Assembly: GCA_023416575.1 (NCBI GenBank)
Contig: JAEZHL010000196.1
Location: 1-8,851 of the forward strand
Length of the DNA stretch: 8,851 nucleotides
Reading direction: 5' to 3'
Origin: Pseudomonadota bacterium
Lineage (GTDB): Bacteria; Pseudomonadota; Alphaproteobacteria; Rhizobiales; Hyphomicrobiaceae
The notes below the pieces were generated by a model, which was not told the origin of the DNA, did not search any database, and saw only the letters and a list, made by a program, of their open reading frames with translations. Below, piece after piece: positions 5,732 to 8,851 of this stretch. A program made the translations under genes and the position numbers. The first letter of the stretch is position 1. Every line of letters begins with the position of its first letter.

Positions 5732-7207
5732 TCAGATTCCGAGCTTCTGTTTTAGCAGATCGTTGACCGCCGCCGGGTTGGCCTTGCCGCCGGTGGACTT
5801 CATCACCTGACCCACGAACCAGCCGAGCATGGTCGGCTTGGCCTTCACCTGCTCGACCTTGTCCGGATTGGCCGCGATGACCGCATCGACCGCGGACTCG
5901 ATGGCGCCCATGTCCGTAACCTGGCGCAGGCCGCGCTTCTCGACGATGTCAGCCGGGTCGCCGCCCTCGGACCACACGATGTCGAACACGTCCTTGGCGA
6001 TCTTGCCGGAGATGGTCTTCGAGGTGATGAGGTCGATGATGCCGCCGAGCTGGGCCGCCGATACCGGCGAATGCTCGATGTCGAGGCCTTCCTTGTTGAG
6101 GCGGCCGAACAGCTCGTTGATGACCCAGTTGGCGGCCAGCTTGCCGTCGCGGCCCGATGCGACCTGCTCGAAGTAGTCGGCCGAGGCGCGCTCGGCGACG
6201 AGGACGCCGGCATCGTACTGGGAGAGGGCGAACTCGGCGATAAAGCGCTGCTGCTTCTGGTCCGGCAGCTCCGGCAGGCCCGCTTTCAGGCCGTCGACCC
6301 ACTCCTGCGTCAGCTCGAGCGGCAGGAGGTCGGGATCAGGGAAATAACGGTAGTCGTGCGCCTCTTCCTTGCTGCGCATGGAGCGCGTCTCGCCCTTGCC
6401 GGGGTCGAACAGGCGCGTCTCCTGGTCGATCGTACCGCCGTCCTCGATGATACCGATCTGCCGGCGCGCCTCCGCCTCGACGGCCTGGCCGATGAAGCGG
6501 ATCGAGTTCACGTTCTTGATCTCGCAGCGTGTGCCGAACGGCTCGCCCGGCCGGCGCACGGAGACGTTCACGTCGGCGCGCAGGTTGCCCTTATCCATGT
6601 CGCCGTCGCAGGTCCCGAGATAGCGCAGGATGGTGCGCAGCTTGGTGACATAGGCTTGGGCCTGACGTGCCGAGCGCAGATCCGGCTTCGACACGATCTC
6701 CATCAGCGCCACGCCGGAGCGGTTCAGGTCGACGTAGGTGTAGTCGGGGTGCTGGTCATGGATCGACTTGCCCGCATCCTGCTCCAGGTGCAGGCGCTCG
6801 ATGCCGACGGTCAGCGTCTCGCCGTCCACATCGATCTCGACCTCGCCTTCACCGACGATCGGCTGCTTGTACTGGGAGATCTGATAGCCCTGCGGCAGGT
6901 CCGGATAAAAGTAGTTCTTGCGGTCGAAAACGCTCCGGAGGTTGATCTCGGCCTTGAGGCCGAGGCCCGTGCGCACCGCCTGTGCGACGCACTCCTCATT
7001 GATCACCGGCAGCATGCCCGGCATCGCAGCATCGATCAGCGAGACGTGGCTGTTCGGATCGCCGCCAAACTCGGTCGAGGCCCCCGAGAAGAGCTTGGCG
7101 CGCGAGTTGACCTGCGCGTGCACCTCCATGCCGATCACAATCTCCCAGTCGCCCGTGGCGCCGGAGATCAGATTGCTCGATTTCGCTGCCTTGGCTCGAT
7201 CCTGCAT
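5732..7207 (-). CDS. gatB: Aspartyl/glutamyl-tRNA amidotransferase subunit B
   Basis: GatB is the kinase/tRNA-binding subunit of GatCAB, which turns Glu-tRNA(Gln) and Asp-tRNA(Asn) into the amidated forms in bacteria lacking the matching synthetase. The product (491 residues from ATG 7207) is full length. The catalytic domain shows GMEVHAQV (26-33), FYPDLPQGYQISQY (100-113), the metal-site region HLEQDAGKSIH (140-150), YVDLNRSGVALMEIVSKPD (158-176), GNLRADVNVSVR (207-218) and SKEEAHDYRYFPDPDLLPLE (279-298). The C-terminal helical and YqeY-like tail contains SGKIAKDVFDIV and ends in LLKQKLGI. ATG 7207 has AGGA seven bases upstream; a GTG at 7237 is in frame but lacks such a site. It is the last gene after gatA, the chorismate mutase-like gene and the membrane protein gene, 63 nt downstream of the latter. 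Confidence 0.97.
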   Translation of the reverse strand: MQDRAKAAKSSNLISGATGDWEIVIGMEVHAQVNSRAKLFSGASTEFGGDPNSHVSLIDAAMPGMLPVINEECVAQAVRTGLGLKAEINLRSVFDRKNYFYPDLPQGYQISQYKQPIVGEGEVEIDVDGETLTVGIERLHLEQDAGKSIHDQHPDYTYVDLNRSGVALMEIVSKPDLRSARQAQAYVTKLRTILRYLGTCDGDMDKGNLRADVNVSVRRPGEPFGTRCEIKNVNSIRFIGQAVEAEARRQIGIIEDGGTIDQETRLFDPGKGETRSMRSKEEAHDYRYFPDPDLLPLELTQEWVDGLKAGLPELPDQKQQRFIAEFALSQYDAGVLVAERASADYFEQVASGRDGKLAANWVINELFGRLNKEGLDIEHSPVSAAQLGGIIDLITSKTISGKIAKDVFDIVWSEGGDPADIVEKRGLRQVTDMGAIESAVDAVIAANPDKVEQVKAKPTMLGWFVGQVMKSTGGKANPAAVNDLLKQKLGI

Positions 7208-7270
7208 GGCCTGGTCCTGGTGCTTACTCGTCAGCACTTACAACAAACGTCTTCGCGGCAGATGGGGTCT

Positions 7271-7558
7271 TTACCGCTTCCTGACAGCAAAGCCTATACC
7301 GGCCCAGAGGAGGCCGAAGGCCATTTGCAGCACGAACAATCCGGCCTCTCCACCGATGCCCCGGGCTGGAAGCAGCCCGGTCCAGGCGGCGATCCAGATC
7401 AGTGCCGAGCCCACGATCGACGCAGCGAAGGCGGCGACGATCAGCTTCTGCCACTGGTCGGCATGCCGCCCCATCACGAAGCCGACAATGATCACGGCTG
7501 GGTTGATCGCGGCGATCAGAAGCAACGTGAGCGGGTGGAATGGCTGCAAGCCGTCCAT
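7271..7558 (-). CDS. Small three-helix membrane protein of unknown function
   Basis: The 95-residue product is very hydrophobic. Three membrane segments are visible at about residues 8-30 (with INPAVIIVGFVMG), 38-63 (with VAAFAASIVGSALIWIAAWT) and 72-92 (with AGLFVLQMAFGLLWAGIGF). The loop between the first two is polar (RHADQWQK), and the protein ends in the positive tail RKR, which suggests a cytoplasmic C-terminus. I do not recognise a named family; I recall similar small proteins beside gat genes in Rhizobiales but cannot check. The ATG at 7558 shares one base with the stop of the preceding chorismate mutase-like gene (TGATG) and has AAGGAAG upstream within that gene, so translation is probably coupled. 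The gene is followed by gatB. Confidence 0.8.
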   Translation of the reverse strand: MDGLQPFHPLTLLLIAAINPAVIIVGFVMGRHADQWQKLIVAAFAASIVGSALIWIAAWTGLLPARGIGGEAGLFVLQMAFGLLWAGIGFAVRKR

Positions 7559-7878
7559 CAATCTTCCTTGGCCTCGAGCCGGTGGCGCAGCTTCTCCTCC
7601 TCGTACTGGATGAACCAGCCGATCATCTGCCGCCACAGGGCTTCGCACAGATCCGGCGGGACACCGCGCTCTTCCGCCCGTGCACGCACCCGGTCGACGA
7701 CCTGCTGGTTGCGCCAGGGCACGTTGGCCTGCTGCTGCGCCGCGAGCTTGATCTGCCAGGCGCGCTCGACATAGCCGAAACGCTCGGCGATGAGATCGAC
7801 CAGGGCGGCATCGAGCCGGTCTATTTCAGTGCGCACCTGGCTCATGTCGGTGCAGTCTTCCGGTCGCCGCGCGGCCAT
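7558..7878 (-). CDS. Chorismate mutase-like protein, AroQ (CM_2) fold
   Basis: The 106-residue protein has the all-helical AroQ fold of monofunctional chorismate mutases, which turn chorismate into prephenate for Phe and Tyr synthesis; the related PchB is an isochorismate pyruvate lyase. Helix 1 reads MSQVRTEIDRLDAALVDLIAERF (12-34) and helix 2 covers GYVERAWQIKLAAQQ. Compared by eye with the E. coli AroQ domain, R16, R33 and K44 match catalytic R11, R28 and K39, and R56 matches R51. N57 stands where E52 is expected, and E93 stands near the Q88 position. ATG 7878 has GGAGAG upstream; the gap from the gatA stop is 17 nt. It overlaps the next gene by one base. It lies between gatA and gatB without an obvious functional tie. 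Fold is firm; the exact reaction is not. Confidence 0.87.
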   Translation of the reverse strand: MAARRPEDCTDMSQVRTEIDRLDAALVDLIAERFGYVERAWQIKLAAQQQANVPWRNQQVVDRVRARAEERGVPPDLCEALWRQMIGWFIQYEEEKLRHRLEAKED

Positions 7879-7895
7879 GGAAATCTCTCCCCGTT

Positions 7896-8851
<956 letters not shown>

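Noticed and set aside
7208..7237. Longer gatB from GTG 7237
   Set aside because: In frame, but no ribosome-binding site, and the added residues are not part of the conserved family N-terminus; ATG 7207 has AGGA at good spacing.
6071..7774. 567-codon open frame on the plus strand
   Set aside because: It lies antisense to gatB and the two small genes, and its composition (Leu/Asp/Arg/His-rich) is what an antisense frame of GC-rich coding DNA gives. No family features are seen.

Overview
This window is ordinary, GC-rich alphaproteobacterial chromosome, most likely from the Hyphomicrobiales (Rhizobiales). The assignment rests on gene order: bamE diverging from a cytochrome bc1 assembly chaperone, followed by DUF177/YceD, plsX, fabH, ihfA and a MerR-type regulator. 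This string is familiar in that group. I see no mobile element, CRISPR array, tRNA or rRNA, and base use is uniform.

Left block (1-4906, all minus strand, read from right to left). The ubiquinol-cytochrome c chaperone gene (4382-4906) and a DUF177 gene (3849-4358) form one closely spaced pair. A 196-nt gap with a hairpin and a possible promoter follows. Then come plsX (2609-3652) and fabH (1537-2514), which supply acyl-phosphate for phospholipid synthesis and start fatty-acid chains. A 210-nt gap with a good sigma70-like promoter and a possible IHF site precedes ihfA (1009-1326). ihfA is followed by a MerR-family regulator (438-941) and by the start of a 4'-phosphopantetheinyl transferase gene (1-441, cut by the left edge), whose start overlaps the regulator's stop.

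Middle (4907-5731). A short divergent promoter region separates the chaperone gene from bamE (5039-5560, plus strand), the only plus-strand gene. bamE encodes an outer-membrane lipoprotein of the BAM complex. Two hairpins lie in the 171-nt gap between the convergent bamE and gatB genes and probably end both transcripts.

Right block (5732-8851, all minus strand). gatA (cut by the right edge) and gatB encode two subunits of the tRNA-dependent amidotransferase GatCAB. Between them sit an AroQ-fold chorismate mutase-like gene and a 95-residue three-helix membrane protein gene, spaced or overlapped as in one operon.

Nothing here looks like a wholly new system. The points most worth a second look are the possible IHF autoregulation site before ihfA, the MerR/phosphopantetheinyl transferase coupling, the chorismate mutase-like enzyme with two changed active-site positions, and the unknown membrane protein inside the gat operon.
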